From contig MU385957.1 of the NCBI GenBank assembly GCA_022497145.1, positions 39,854 through 103,853 on the forward strand: a DNA stretch of 64,000 nt, in the 5' to 3' direction. The notes beneath the pieces are model-generated. The model saw only the letters and a program-made list of their open reading frames with translations. It was not told where the DNA came from and did no database searches. Shown piece by piece: positions 36,088 through 48,065 of the stretch (its first letter is position 1; every line of letters begins with the position of its first letter). The position numbers were made by a program, and so were the translations under genes. The DNA comes from Rostrohypoxylon terebratum. Lineage: Eukaryota > Ascomycota > Sordariomycetes > Xylariales > Hypoxylaceae.

Positions 36088-37579
36088 CCTCGTTTCTTTG
36101 CGCAAGACGAATTTGAAAGTATTCCTAACAAGCTGCGACCGATTCATGAAACGAAAAAAAGAACGAACATGAAGATTCAAGGAATTAGTCTCCGCCGTCT
36201 CAACACGTTTAGCGCGCAACCGATAGTAACATCGCTCGAAAGCTGAGCCAATTCAACGGTTGATCATAACAACACAACTTTCTTCAGTGCAAATTTGAAT
36301 GGGGATAGAGTTGTTCCTCGATTGTTCAAGTTGCTCTAGTTTTTAGACCTGTCAACCTGTCATTCATGGATCACACTGATACCTTCTAATGGTATCTTGT
36401 TTAGCGCAGTCTAGTAAGCAAAGATTCACTAATTCGTCCCCGCAATCTACTTGGCGATAGTATTATCTCGCCACTCCAGCCCTCCTCCAATGGATTATTG
36501 CACCATTGCTAGAACCAACGATGTGGGGAGGAATCGACGTTATCCTTCGAGCAATCGGCACCCGCTAGCGGGTAGCGGTAAATGGCCACGGCACACGGAT
36601 TATTCTGCCATGTCAATTCGCTGCTGTTTACCGAGCGAACGGCTACATGCTGGATCTCCTTGGATCTCCCTCGTTATTTGCCACGCTGCAATGCCGGATA
36701 AACGCCTCATCGTCAGATTTTCCCCGCCATACACCTCTCGGTTCCAAGGTCTATCGTATTACATGACATATCACGATCGTGCATTACTGGGTCATCGATA
36801 TCAATTGAATTGGGTCGATGTTTTCTTCGATTATCTTCACCGACGTGTACAAGACTTCAGCAAATGTCAACCTGCTAACGAACTCATAGGGGTCCAGCTT
36901 TAAAAGTATAATGATCATGACTAAGATTTCATATGATAAAACAACCAATTGCAGGAGCCCAAGACGCTGCTATTTCCCTACCTGCCTAGGTCGGTACATA
37001 AATAGCATCCTCTGGACCCGAAATAAACACGCGACCCCCCGAGCTAGAAACTGTAGTAGAAACCCACCACTAAGCTTGTTGCCATCTTTAAGGGCGATTT
37101 ATGACCCGAGGGGTAATGGGATCTAATATCGCTGCCGTGACAGAAAACCGATCCACCTACGTCCGCATATAGGTTATTATGATCATGGCGGGGTTTTCAT
37201 GATCTTCAGGAACCAACCTATCATAGATCGTCCATTGCTCATACTGCTAGTACAGTAAAGAGGCGAGTGGTAAATCTCACATGAAGTCGGTGTTTCTATT
37301 CGAAGATTGTCTTTTGTCCATGTACTAAAGTTCCTTCCCACTGTTGAATATATCTAGCCGGTGTCCGGATGGTGATCTAGTCTGACCTGTGTTTACATTC
37401 ATCTTCCATTCACACATACAGTCATATTCGACTCATACATACATTCGCCCCCTCTTCGCACTTGTCTACTATACCCATATAAACAACTCCATATTCATCT
37501 GATTACATTCATCCGATCTCACTACTGGCTCTGCTTGCAACTTCAATTTTACAAAAGCCGCTACACACAATATAACAAA
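36088..37579. promoter_or_regulatory. divergent promoter region of the aromatic-catabolism pair
   Basis: This region separates the cyclase (minus) and dioxygenase (plus) starts and must hold both promoters. On the dioxygenase side a CCATATAAAC box (about 37474) and a C/T/A-rich, G-poor leader lie before the ATG at 37580. Hexamers of the CreA type occur at 36533 and 36722, but their number is no more than chance predicts, so I do not call them sites. A 150-codon frame at 36451-36903 has no ATG at its start and no motif. Confidence 0.5.
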
Positions 37580-38578
37580 ATGGCTTCGGACGCAGCTGGC
37601 GCACCTAAGCCCTCCAAATATGACCCCAACTTCACACAGCATGTCATCGATACGATGGGTCCCAAAACCACGCCCCGAAACCGAGTCGTCCTAGGAGCCT
37701 TAATCCGCCACATTCACGACTTTGCGCGGGAAGTCGATCTGACAATCGACGAATGGATGGCGGGCGTGAAGTATATCAACGAAGTTGGACGAGTGTATTC
37801 CGAATCGAACCAAACGCGCAACGAAGCACACCGATTGTCCGACATTCTCGGGCTGGAAACGCTCGTCGATGAGATTGCGCACAAGATCATCTCGGACACG
37901 GATGTGGATCCCACTTCATCTGCTATTCTAGGTCCCTTCTGGAGCCCCGATGCACCTTTCCGTGAGAACGGTGGCACGATCATCCAGGACCCGGCCAAAG
38001 ACGGCCGCGTTGTCCTCATGCACGGCGTCATCTCCGATCTCGTCACCGGCAAGCCCATCCCCGGCGCTGTCTTCGATATCTGGCAAGCTTCCGCGAACGG
38101 AAAATACGATTTCCAGGATCCCCAGAACCAGACCCCGAATAATTTGCGCGGAAAATTTAGGGCGGACGAGAATGGGAAGTACTGGTTTTACTGCTATTAT
38201 CCGACAGCGTACTCGCTACCGAGGGATGGGCCCTCGTATCAGTTGTTGAATATGATGGATCGGCATCCGATGAGACCAGCGCATATTCACATCATGGTGA
38301 GTTTTTTTTTTCATCCCCACTCCATTACATTTTTTTTTCACGAGTATGAGCGATTTCAGCTAACACGAACCCCGCAGGTCACACACCCGGACTACAAGGG
38401 CTGTACCACGCAACTGTACCCCAAGGAGGATGAGTGGCTTTCATCTGACACGGTGTTCGCGGTAAAGGATGACTTGGTGGTCGACTTCAAGCCCCTCGAG
38501 GGCGACGAGAAGGCGAAGCTCGAGCTAGATTACAATGTCATTCTAGCGCCGAAGGATTACAAAGGCAAGCCTTTCTAA
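37580..38578 (+). CDS. intradiol ring-cleavage dioxygenase (catechol/hydroxyquinol/protocatechuate type)
   Basis: Non-haem Fe(III) dioxygenase that opens ortho-dihydroxylated aromatic rings between the two hydroxyls. Exons 37580-38296 and 38378-38578 give 305 residues. The helical N-terminal dioxygenase domain (about 17-110) is present, as in catechol and hydroxyquinol 1,2-dioxygenases. The four iron ligands can be placed at Y176, Y211, H235 and H237 (H-I-H), and the S-S-A-I-L-G-P-F-W motif at 113-121. The fold alone does not tell catechol, hydroxyquinol or protocatechuate as substrate. Its divergent neighbour acts on the product of protocatechuate cleavage, so protocatechuate is a reasonable guess. 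The 81-nt intron is a multiple of three and has no stop in frame, so its retention would insert 27 residues just after the H-I-H ligands. An in-frame TTG upstream is not a credible start. Confidence 0.93.
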   Translation: MASDAAGAPKPSKYDPNFTQHVIDTMGPKTTPRNRVVLGALIRHIHDFAREVDLTIDEWMAGVKYINEVGRVYSESNQTRNEAHRLSDILGLETLVDEIAHKIISDTDVDPTSSAILGPFWSPDAPFRENGGTIIQDPAKDGRVVLMHGVISDLVTGKPIPGAVFDIWQASANGKYDFQDPQNQTPNNLRGKFRADENGKYWFYCYYPTAYSLPRDGPSYQLLNMMDRHPMRPAHIHIMVSFFFHPHSITFFFHEYERFQLTRTPQVTHPDYKGCTTQLYPKEDEWLSSDTVFAVKDDLVVDFKPLEGDEKAKLELDYNVILAPKDYKGKPF

Positions 38579-39182
38579 ACGATTCTCTCGACCAGCGACA
38601 ATTTAGGGGTCGGCGACGAAACCGATGATAGTTTGGGAAGTGGTTGAACGTACATATTCGTGTCGAGATTTATTTGAGCGAGAAGATTGCGAAGCGAAGC
38701 GTGAATATTGTGGATGAAACTAGTGGAGAGATCGCGAGCCACAGCGTTCGGTTGGAGTTTACGCCCCTGGAAAACGGGGACGGGGTGCTCTCCTATTGGT
38801 AAGGAATGAGACACAGGCGTTCTAATAGTTCTGCGCCCACTGCTGTGTCTAGGTATATTAGGGAGTATTGCTACCCCCGAGCCGAGACTCGGGGTATGAG
38901 ATAATGAATATATGCCCACGACGGCAATCTGAACAATTAGAAGCCTTTGGTTCATACAGAAATAACCGATACTCAAGATATACTTATTAACAATTCAATC
39001 GCGATCACAAAGATACAATTCAAGAATAATCACCGCGAACCCTTTTCAACTCCGGACCCAATCAACCAAAATAAATCCCGACCAACCGGAGTTAGTCAGC
39101 GGCGTTGTACCCGTCATAACCCGCCATTAAACCAAACCAAACCAAAACCAAAGCCAAAAAACATCTAGCATCTCCGATCCAG
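38579..39182. other. intergenic between convergent 3' ends
   Basis: This lies between the dioxygenase stop (plus) and the last exon of the cysteine-rich gene (minus). The minus-strand frame at 38575-38976 has no motif and is probably 3' untranslated or antisense sequence. Confidence 0.6.
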
Positions 39183-40271
39183 CTAGACCCCGAAGTTGCG
39201 CACATCGTATTCCGCCGTCTTCTCGTCGAGGCAGAAAGCGATGCCCTCCTAAATCCCAACACGTCAAACGCCCTCATCCCCACACGATACCTCGTGAACC
39301 CATTTCCCGTCAACGCCGCAGCTCTCCACCGTCGAGTTCCCTCGGCCGCATCGCCGCCATCCCTGTTCACAGACACACAGACAGCCTAAACATAAACGGG
39401 GACGGCGGCGGTGAATTCAGCGAGACGAGCGTTGAAGTCATCGGCGTCCTTCTGAAAATCCCACGTGCAGTTCACCCGAGTATCGTAGAGCTGTGTGCAG
39501 TTGGGGCACTATGATAAATGATAATAAGGGTAAGGGTTAGTAAATATCTACCATGGATCTCGGTGAAGGGGTTTAGCCTGCGAGCAGGTAGAGAACGCAT
39601 CCACATACCGGACCGAAATCCGCCCACACGTGTGCGGCCATGCACACCTCGATGCGCTCGTCGTTGCTGTAGCACCTGACCTCGCCGTCGAAACAGGTCT
39701 CGTTCTTGGACAACGCCCGCGCTAGGATATCAGGCACATCCGGCGCGGGCGTCTGCGCTGCGGTAGGTCTGGTGGTGCTAAATGGATTCGAGACCTCGGG
39801 ACGCTGCGCTGACTCGTCCGGCTCCTCGTCATCGTACAACCCGTTTTCGAGCTGCGGGCGGGGCGCGCACTCGACGCACCGCGGTTCCCCCGACGACGAC
39901 GACGACGACGACTTCTCAGCTCCGCTGGCCGCCGCCCGCCGATCCCTCGGCGAAGGCGCGCTGATGCGGGGAGCGGGGCGCGGGAAGGGAGGCGAGAGAC
40001 GGGGCTCCACGCGCGGGGACACGCACCCGGCGTCCTGGGTATGCGCGTCTGAGACGCAGTACGTGGGCGGGCTGCACGGCTTGGCGTGGGACCAAGTGCC
40101 GCGCGTGCTGCAGCGGTAGACGGTGTCCTCGTGGCACATCTTGGTGCCGGGCGCGCAGGGCACGGCTTCCGGGTTGAGGTTGGGGTTGGGGTTGATGAGC
40201 ATGCGTCCTAGGGCGGGGGCGGCTGAGAGGCTGGCTGCTGCTGCTAGCAGGAGGTGGTTTAGTCGAGGCAT
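39183..40271 (-). CDS. secreted protein with repeated cysteine modules (chitin-binding-like spacing)
   Basis: The start at 40271 opens a signal peptide (hydrophobic to about residue 20, A-P-A-L-G). Exon 1 is 40271-39609 and exon 2 starts at 39508 after a 100-nt intron. Module 1 shows C39-x2-G-x3-C46, C54, W60, C66, C72. Module 2 shows C193-x2-G-x3-C200, C210, W216, then C222 and C225 across the junction. If exon 2 is read to its TAG at 39388-39386 the product has 261 residues. Just beyond, in another frame, lies a third module (C-E-Q-G-W-R-R-C, then V-E-S-C-x3-G-K-W-V-H-E) and, after a possible 42- or 45-nt intron (39290-39249 or -39246), a tail ending N-F-G-V and TAG at 39183. The TAG at 39386 may thus be an acceptor. 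The exon 2/3 junction is unresolved. The spacing recalls CBM19 chitin-binding modules. The linker is Pro/Ser-rich with a Ser7 run. Confidence 0.7.
39891..39911. repeat. trinucleotide repeat encoding Ser7
   Basis: Seven perfect CGA units (TCG on the coding strand) encode a serine run in the linker of the cysteine-rich secreted protein. A pure codon repeat of this kind can change length between strains without a frameshift. Confidence 0.9.
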
Positions 40272-42458
40272 GTTGGGTTTGGTGGGTATCCGATGAGCTC
40301 GTTTATGTGTATATCAGATAGGTAGATGACTGGTTGAGTCGAAAGCGATCGTGTATGAGTGATACACGTAGGTAAGTACATATAGCCAAACAACGTGCTC
40401 GGGTAAGTGCAATAGTTCAAGAATACATCGTGATGGATTTGGATCTTCGGGACATTATTATAAGGCGAACGGACAGTAAGATGACATCCATGGTCGGGTG
40501 GATTTGGTATAAGCTCATAGCAAGAGCTTTCTATTGCCATTGCAACTTATTATCAAAGCAGTGGCGAGTTGAAGGATGTGTGTTCGCGATTACCCCTATC
40601 TTGAAAGTCAAATCTCGGCTTGAGCCTCTAGTCAGTCTAGTTGAGAGTGAATGAAGTACTTATCTCTACAAGTCAAGTTTAAGTAAGTATGCCTACGCTC
40701 CACCGGTATATCGCAGAGCTAAAGGGGATTTTAAGCTTTGTTAAGCTTCATTCCTTATCACTATTAAAGTAACCTTAAAGGCATTTAGCAAAATTAAGTG
40801 CTTTTATGATGTGATTATGTACTAAAGAAATCAAAAATGCAAATCTTAGAAAATACAATATTTTTCATCCCTAAAAGCGTGTCCATAACTAAATGAACAA
40901 GTACTTTCCTGTATTCGAATTGGGTTCTGTGATACGATTCTCAAGATTCAACTTTGTTCTTAAAGTCGAAGGTGAAGGTGCCTAGCGAACAGGTTGAAAT
41001 ACGGATGAGTTGGACCCCAGCATTCTTAAGACTTAAGTGGCGCTCTTAAGACTTAAGCTGACCTTTGGCAGATTCTCCAAATGTTGTCTCTCCCACCATC
41101 TTCCCTCTTCCCTCTTCCGACGCCAGCATATCAACTCCACCTATGGAAACTTGCAACCGCGGATTCCGGTGACCAACCAAGATGAAGCAAACGTCCCAAA
41201 CCAGAAATTTGCCCCATGGGGAATCTTTTTCGGTTGCGACCAGCTACGATTGGTTATGCTCTCATTGTATGATTTGTTCTGTTTGGCGCTAATTCGGAGG
41301 GTACGATTCGTTCGGGGAGTCTCGACTTGTGAAACATAGATTGGTAGTCTCAGGTAACCTATAAGCTTGATTATTCAGTATACCAGTATACCAGTATATC
41401 AGTATGTGATTAAGATCTCTTTAACATGTTTGTATATAATATTCCTTGATTCTCGATTTTAGACTTGGCATTGTTCTTGGATCACGGCCGTGTGATCTCT
41501 TAGTTAGCTCTTGGCGTTTAACAACATGCTTACATTCGTTTTTAACTCGGTACTAAGTCTATACCACCAAGCCCGGAGAGCCACGCCTGCCAGTATTTTC
41601 TAGTTCGTTTTTGACCTATTGGCGGTATCGTCCGGTCGTTTTAGCACGCTAATAAGGAAGGAGAAGTTACCTCAAGGTCAATGTTGTACTATTCAAGACT
41701 TCCCTGTGTAATTTACTACGTACGTACTTAACATAAGTTTTGGCAGGTGAAGTGTTTCTGTGAAACACAAACAGAAATGAATAAAAGGGATCCTACTTAG
41801 AATAGAGAACTATAAAACCCCCGCATCTTCAGCTGCTTGAACGTTAGAACTTGTTTCTCTGGGGCTGCTAGGGATCGACAATTCCCCAAATCAAGCCCAC
41901 GTTTTGGAAGGGTTAGCGTCACCCTTCATCGCTAAGAACGACCTGGTTATAAACGTCATCAGCGCCTTCTAAAGTCCTATTAAGTAAAGCTTACCAGGAA
42001 ACTGCGGTCTAGCCACGCTGCCACGCTTAGTCCGCGGGTTTCTCTTCCCAGATACAGGGAACTTACTAGGAAGAAACAGGGGTTTTAATCAGAGCCAAGA
42101 CTTTTCTGGACCGTGATCACCTCATCAAAGACCCTCAAGACCCTCAAAGACCCTCAATTCTTTAATCCTTACGAATCCTCCCGAGACTTTGGCATTGTGG
42201 CCTTCTTTTTTAGCTTCCTCCAACCTCGATGTTTACAACAAACATCGATTGGACGTCGACCTTCATCACGATCGCGTATCCATTGGGTACCTATCTTTAA
42301 TATAATTGTATAATTTGGCGCCATTGCGCGCTTCTCCGAACTTCCAGTCCTTCGTTCGGTGTTACTAGCGCTGGCACTTGCGGCGAGGCCAGCGCGCTGA
42401 CCTTACCTTGTCTTAACCCGCCGCGCGCGCTGCTAGCTCAGTAAATTACTTGCGAGCC
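40272..42458. other. intergenic between secreted protein and antiporter (divergent)
   Basis: This is the shared upstream region of two divergent genes. The stretch 40700-41000 is A/T-rich. A CTTAAGACTTAAG direct repeat (about 41024-41056) and a TATACCAGTATACCAGTATATCAGTAT repeat (about 41378-41405, units of 10 nt) are visible. CAAAGACCCTCAA units repeat near 42123-42160. No frame is convincing as a gene. Confidence 0.6.
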
Positions 42459-45388
42459 ATGGCTTCTTTAACCGCTACAGTGACGACGACACTATTGTCA
42501 ACCGTCACTAAAGCGAGTACTGCAGCGGCAGCCACCACAACTGGTCCCGCTCCTCAAGGAGGTGTTTTAGATGGCATTAAGCCAAATGTCTTTAGCACCT
42601 CCAATCCTATACAGCTTTTCATTATCCAGGTATGACTGTGTTGTTCTTCCAAATCTTACTCAGCCTCAACTCTAGAGCGCCGACAAGCGTCAACAAACGC
42701 GCTACACTTTGTCGCCATGTTCTCAATACAAGGAAGAAACCCCTAAATAGAGGAATTATATATATTCACATCTTGCATATAGGCCGGTATTATTATCATT
42801 CTATGCCGCCTCCTCCATTACCCTCTGTCGCTTCTCGGCCAACCCCGCGTCATCGCCGAGGTCATAGGCGGCATTCTTTTGGGTCCCTCTGTCCTGGCGC
42901 GCATCCCAGGCTTTACAGATAACATCTTCCCGACTGCGTCTATGCCCGTACTGAACAATGTCGCCAATCTCGGTCTAATCTTGTTCCTCTTCCTCATCGG
43001 TCTCGAAGTCGATATACGTCTGTTCACATCGAATTGGAGGGTTGCCTTGACTGTCGGTTTGGCTGGTATGATTTTGCCATTCGGCTTCGGATGCGCTATT
43101 GCCTGGGGTTTATATCACCAGTTCCATAACGACCCTAACACTGTCGAGATCAGCTTCGGCATCTACGCCCTCTTCATCGGTACTGCCATCGCAATTACTG
43201 CCTTCCCTGTTCTCTGTCGAATTCTATCCGAGCTCAATCTGTTGGGAACCCCCGTCGGTGTTACCGTGTTAGCTGCAGGCGTTGGAAACGATGTCGTTGG
43301 TTGGATCCTTCTGGCGCTTTGCGTCGCCCTGGTCAACAACGGCTCTGGTTTAACCGCACTTTGGGTTCTCCTCGTCGCTATTGGATGGGTTTTATTTTTG
43401 GTTTTTGCTATCAAGCCCGTCTTCCATTGGGCTTTGAGGAGGACAGGCAGCATTCAAAATGGTCCGACCCAGGGAATGATTGCTGTTACAGTCTTATTGG
43501 TTCTTACTTCCTCTTGGTTTACAAGTAAGCAGTCTATCATGCGCTCGTTCAACTCATATCTGACTCCTCTAGGTATTATCGGTGTACACGCTATTTTCGG
43601 CGCCTTTCTAGTTGGCTTGATCTGCCCACATGACGGCGGATTTGCTATCCATGTAACCGAGAAAATTGAAGACCTCGTAACAGTACTCTTCTTACCCCTT
43701 TATTTCGCCCTTTCCGGTCTTAGCACAAACCTCGGTCTCCTAAATGATGGGATTACCTGGGGTTATGTCATCGGAGTCATTGCTGTGGCGTTCTCGGGTA
43801 AGATTATAGGTGGTACCCTGGCAGCTAGAGCCACCAAACTTGTCTGGAGGGAAAGTCTCACCATAGGAGTACTGATGAGTTGTAAGGGTTTGGTAGAGTT
43901 GATCGTCTTAGTAAGTCGCGCCAATCATTCCGGATTACGGTGGTCAATATATTAATGAATACACAGAACATTGGACTCCAGGCAAGAATTCTGTCGCAAA
44001 GGACTTTCACCATATTCGTTGTCATGGCTCTGGTCACTACGGTTGCTACAACCCCACTCACTAAGTGGCTTTATCCTCCATGGTACCAAAAGAAGCTTGA
44101 TCAATGGAAGCGAGGCGAGATAGACTGGGACGGAAAGCCGCGGGAAAGCCAACAATCTGATTCTTTATCGCAGATACGGGATACCGGCATCCGTCGTCTC
44201 CTAGTGTATCTTCGCTTGGATAGCCTGCCGAGTCTCTTCACATTCATCTCTCTTCTGGGAGACGAACACGTCACGCCAAAACCTAAGACTGGGGAGGCAC
44301 TAGATTCTCAGGCCAATGGCACCTCAATTTCGAGAGCACGGCCTCTCGAAGTCCACGGTTTACGTCTCCTCGAGCTAACAGAGCGTACATCATCTGTGAT
44401 GAAAGTTACTGAAGGTGATGATTACGCTCGCCGCGATCCTGTGGTGAATGCATTCCAGACATTTTCTCAGCTTCACGATGTAGCAGCATCTAGCAACGTC
44501 ATAATCGCCCCCGAAGAGTCCTATGCCCGAACGGTCGTTGAACAATCTTCGGTGCAGGAGTCTGACTTTGTATTAATCCCGTGGAGCGGTATTGGAAGCA
44601 ACAAGGATGAATCAACTATTCTGAACAAGGTTTCGGTGGAAGACCGCTTCTCCGGAAAAGCTCACCTAGATTTCATCCAAGCAGCACTAACCAAAGCTGT
44701 TTGCAATACGGGCATCTTCATCGACAACAAGCTTAGCAGTGCGTCGAACAAAAATCGCCCAAGCCTACCTCGGACCGTAAGTCACGCCTCGGTGCGCAGC
44801 CACAGGGAAGCCTGTGTTCCTCCTATCGCAGATAAATCTCACAAGATCTTCTTTCCTTACTTTGGCGGTGTGGATGATCGAGTTGCCCTAGGCTTCGTTC
44901 TTCAACTTGCCAAAAACCCGCTTATTACAGTTCAAATCGCCCATCTAGACTGTGCCGAGGGAGATTACGAGATCGCGGGTGTCTCTGAGGGAAACATAGG
45001 TTCCGTCTCACCAGAGATTTCCAAGGACATCATCAATACAGAAATCACAGCCCAGGATTCATCGCTCATATCTACGTTGCAGTCCAACCTCCCATCCGAG
45101 CTAGCTAGCCGTGTCACGTTCACCAAAGTCTCCGTCACCGCTAGCTCAGCGACAAGAAAGGCCATGGAGTTGGCGAAGGAGCATGTCGGGAAGAACCCGC
45201 GCAATGCAGGAGATATCATCATTGTCGGGCGTAGACATCCTAAGCTTCCCGCTAACGTGAGGTCAGTGGACCAGGACAACACAGAATACGAGCTGCAGAA
45301 GACGATAGGTGTATTCGGCCAGTCTATGGCCATGGGCGAGCTGAAAGCTAGCGTGCTAGTCATCCAGGCCGGAGTGTCGGCGCATTAG
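42459..45388 (+). CDS. cation/proton antiporter, Kha1-like (CPA2 family)
   Basis: Integral membrane K+(Na+)/H+ exchanger, 890 residues, expected in Golgi or other endomembranes by analogy with yeast Kha1. Exons are 42459-42629, 42783-43524, 43573-43910 and 43967-45388, and all phases match. The antiporter domain covers about 55-445, with the segments P-R-V-I-A-E-V-I-G-G-I-L-L-G-P-S, L-F-L-F-L-I-G-L-E-V-D, A-I-A-I-T-A-F-P-V-L, G-V-G-N-D-V-V-G-W (paired acidic site) and A-I-F-G-A-F. A long hydrophilic C-terminal half follows, with two regions resembling the nucleotide-binding-like folds of this family. The 48-nt second intron has no in-frame stop, so retention would add 16 residues inside the transporter domain. 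An in-frame TTG upstream is not a credible start. Transport specificity is inferred from the family only. Confidence 0.94.
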
Positions 45389-47216
45389 CATTGATTGAAA
45401 TCTCGTTTCAGGCATTTAGAGGTCGTTCCAAGTCGGAATTTTGATATATATATATATCTTTGGGATTAACTCGTAGTGAGCTAGGTTAGGGTATCTGGGT
45501 TAAATGCTTTTGAATAGGTAGGATCTTTGGAAATGTATGTATAAAGATGAGACGACGGATTTGATGTACCGTCTGGTTTATCTCAACAGATACCAAGGTA
45601 GATATGATCTTTCTTTGCTAAATTTAATGAAATATTCATAATGACATTGTCTTGGCCGAGAAGCGAATCATACAAAGTCACATTCTTTGTATAAAATGTA
45701 GCGACAAATTTATAGATAGCTTCACATGGGCTACCTCTTTACAAATACCAAGTCACGTTGTTCACCGCTCCCTTAGGTCTTACTCGTCTGATGAATTCAG
45801 GCACCTATCCTGCCGTCGATCCTGACAAACCACGAGGCATCCCGTCTGACAACCGACTTCGTGGGTTAGGTCCGAGCGATCATCAGTATGTCAGCATGTC
45901 AGCATAGCACAGTATCGCTAGCCCTACATACCTACCTAACCTATCGTCCATCCCTCTAAACCGCTTGCTCGGTAGCTTATGCGAACTTTAGCCTACATGA
46001 AACCATGAACGCATGTAAGAACTCTATCTCGGCCTGCCATCTCAGACGTCAGACCTGAGTGGCACGTGGCATTTATCCAAGAACATATAACGACATCGTT
46101 ACTCTACACTATATCCTTGAGACGAACTATATAATGCCAAGTTCGAATTATTCGCTCATCCTTGGATCACAATGCGGGGGTTACGCTTGGCTTCACAGAT
46201 GATAGTGCCGTGATATAGAAATGTCGGTTGCGGAACCGATAGCGAAAGCGAGGACAATTAACGCGGGGATTATTAATGCATGCGATGTGATGAAGTTGTG
46301 CCCTCGCTTAAAAATACCTAGTCCTAGGTCCTAGGAAATGAAAATGACGAAGATGGCGTTCTCAATTCCGCTCGTGACAGCATGGTATATTCCCTTTCCT
46401 TCCTTATCCCGCATAGACGATCTCCTCACCACCAATTTCCATTTTCTACACCATCGCATCTATACGCCGTATTCAGACAACATGGCGTGCGTCTATCCAA
46501 ACTAGGGACCTGGTTCGCTAGAAACGCTAGTTACTACTATGTAATAGTATTGTACAATACATCCACGATGGGCTCGTGTTATCTTTTGTAGCCCGTGCTC
46601 GACGCCAGCCAGACCCATGAACTGCCAAATCGTAAACCTTACCCAACAAAACCTAGCTGCCGCGTTACCGCGGGTCGAGAAAGCGGAAAGTCCATCTTTG
46701 GACGGAGATCCCATTTCCCTTAGCATGCGTTTCTTGCGGATACCCAGGACCCAGGTATGGATCTGGACGATCAGGCAGGCGAATTCCAAATCACGCTTTT
46801 TCTTTTTTTTTTCTGGTTTCTCTAGTTTCTCACAAAGTACAATTTCCCCATCGTCCCGCAACGGCCCTGACTACACTAGGCGTAGCCAGCACGTTAGCAT
46901 CTCCGAACCCCAATATCCTAACCCGTTCTGAGCATGTACGGACGATGCGAAGTACAGTACCTGACCTAGGTAGCGACGGATAGACGAGTTCGTCGCCCCT
47001 CTTCTCCCGGGGGGAGGCCAAATCCTACGGGATCAAGAGCCCCAGCGCAGAAGATCATGAACTACGCTCTCCTCGATCGCTATCATAGTACTATTACATA
47101 GCATCATGCTAGCACCGTTAACAGCAACACCCCTACAACAATATTCGGGACCGACTCGTGGGAGCCCTGGAAACATCTCATCTATCCCAGACGCTTAATT
47201 GACGATGTAGAGTACA

Positions 47217-47245
47217 TACCTACCTACCTACCTACCTACCTACCT
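47217..47245. repeat. TACC tetranucleotide repeat
   Basis: About seven perfect TACC units. Related TACCTA strings occur many times in the same gene-free region. Confidence 0.9.
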
Positions 47246-48035
47246 CCCCTACTCCCCACCACGCACCCTCTTCCCTGGCAGCCTGGGGCTCTGGGGGTCC
47301 CAAATCGCCGCTCGTTTCAGATACCCACGCTCGCCGAAACTGCCAGGTCCGTATTAGTGCTACTACTAGTATCATGTACAATACTATGTAGCAGATATTA
47401 ATTAATTAAGCTGGTACCTACTGTATAAAGCAGCCTAGTAGGACGTACATAATAGCGCAAGGTTATTTTGCATCTCCCGGCGACGAAAAAAAAAAAAATC
47501 AAAATCCGAGCCGCCAAGTCACGTTGCGTCCCGAGGAACCCCAGGACCCCCATCGTCGTCGCCCCATTCATCATCCACCGTCGACGTCGTCGTCGTTGTT
47601 TTCAAGTACCTACCAGGTAGGTACAGACTACGCGTATCGGGGTTTGCACGTAAACCCCGTAACCCCGTTTACGACGGCGGCGGCGGAGAAGAAGGAGGAG
47701 GCGGAGGGCTGGTTCATAAAATCCGGTAGGCGTGGTTCACGTAATGCGTCTGCGGACTCCGCAGTGCGGAGATAGGTATATGGGGATTATTAGGTGGAGT
47801 TGCGGACTTTGATGGAATATACGTGTGGTACGAAGTATAGGTACCTACACTAGGCCAGGTACCAGGTATTATGTGTGGTATAGGCATGGGGATGTAATAA
47901 GATGTTTATCCGGTTGACGGCTGCGCATGGACGCACCAGTTGCGGTTACGTAACCAACCTAGCCGGCGAATATCTACACTAGGACTTAGGACTTAGGTGC
48001 GGGTGTTGAGGAGTCCACGGTGGCAGGGACGACGG

Positions 48036-48065
48036 CATCGCATCGCATCGCATCGCATCGCATCG
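48036..48065. repeat. CATCG pentanucleotide repeat, 6 copies
   Basis: Six exact CATCG units in noncoding DNA. Confidence 0.9.

Noticed and set aside
36533..36727. CreA-type hexamers in the divergent promoter
   Set aside because: About six such degenerate hexamers are expected by chance in 1.5 kb, so the observed ones carry no weight.
36451..36903. 150-codon frame in the divergent promoter region
   Set aside because: The frame opens at TTG, its first ATG lies 14 codons in, no motif is visible, and both neighbouring genes need this space as promoter.
39092..39376. 94-codon minus-strand frame downstream of the secreted protein
   Set aside because: A different frame of the same stretch encodes the third cysteine module, so this frame is a shadow of real coding sequence.
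48036..48065. Tandem units considered as a CRISPR-like array
   Set aside because: The units are 5 bp with no spacers, so it is a plain microsatellite. No array of repeats with unique spacers occurs in the window.
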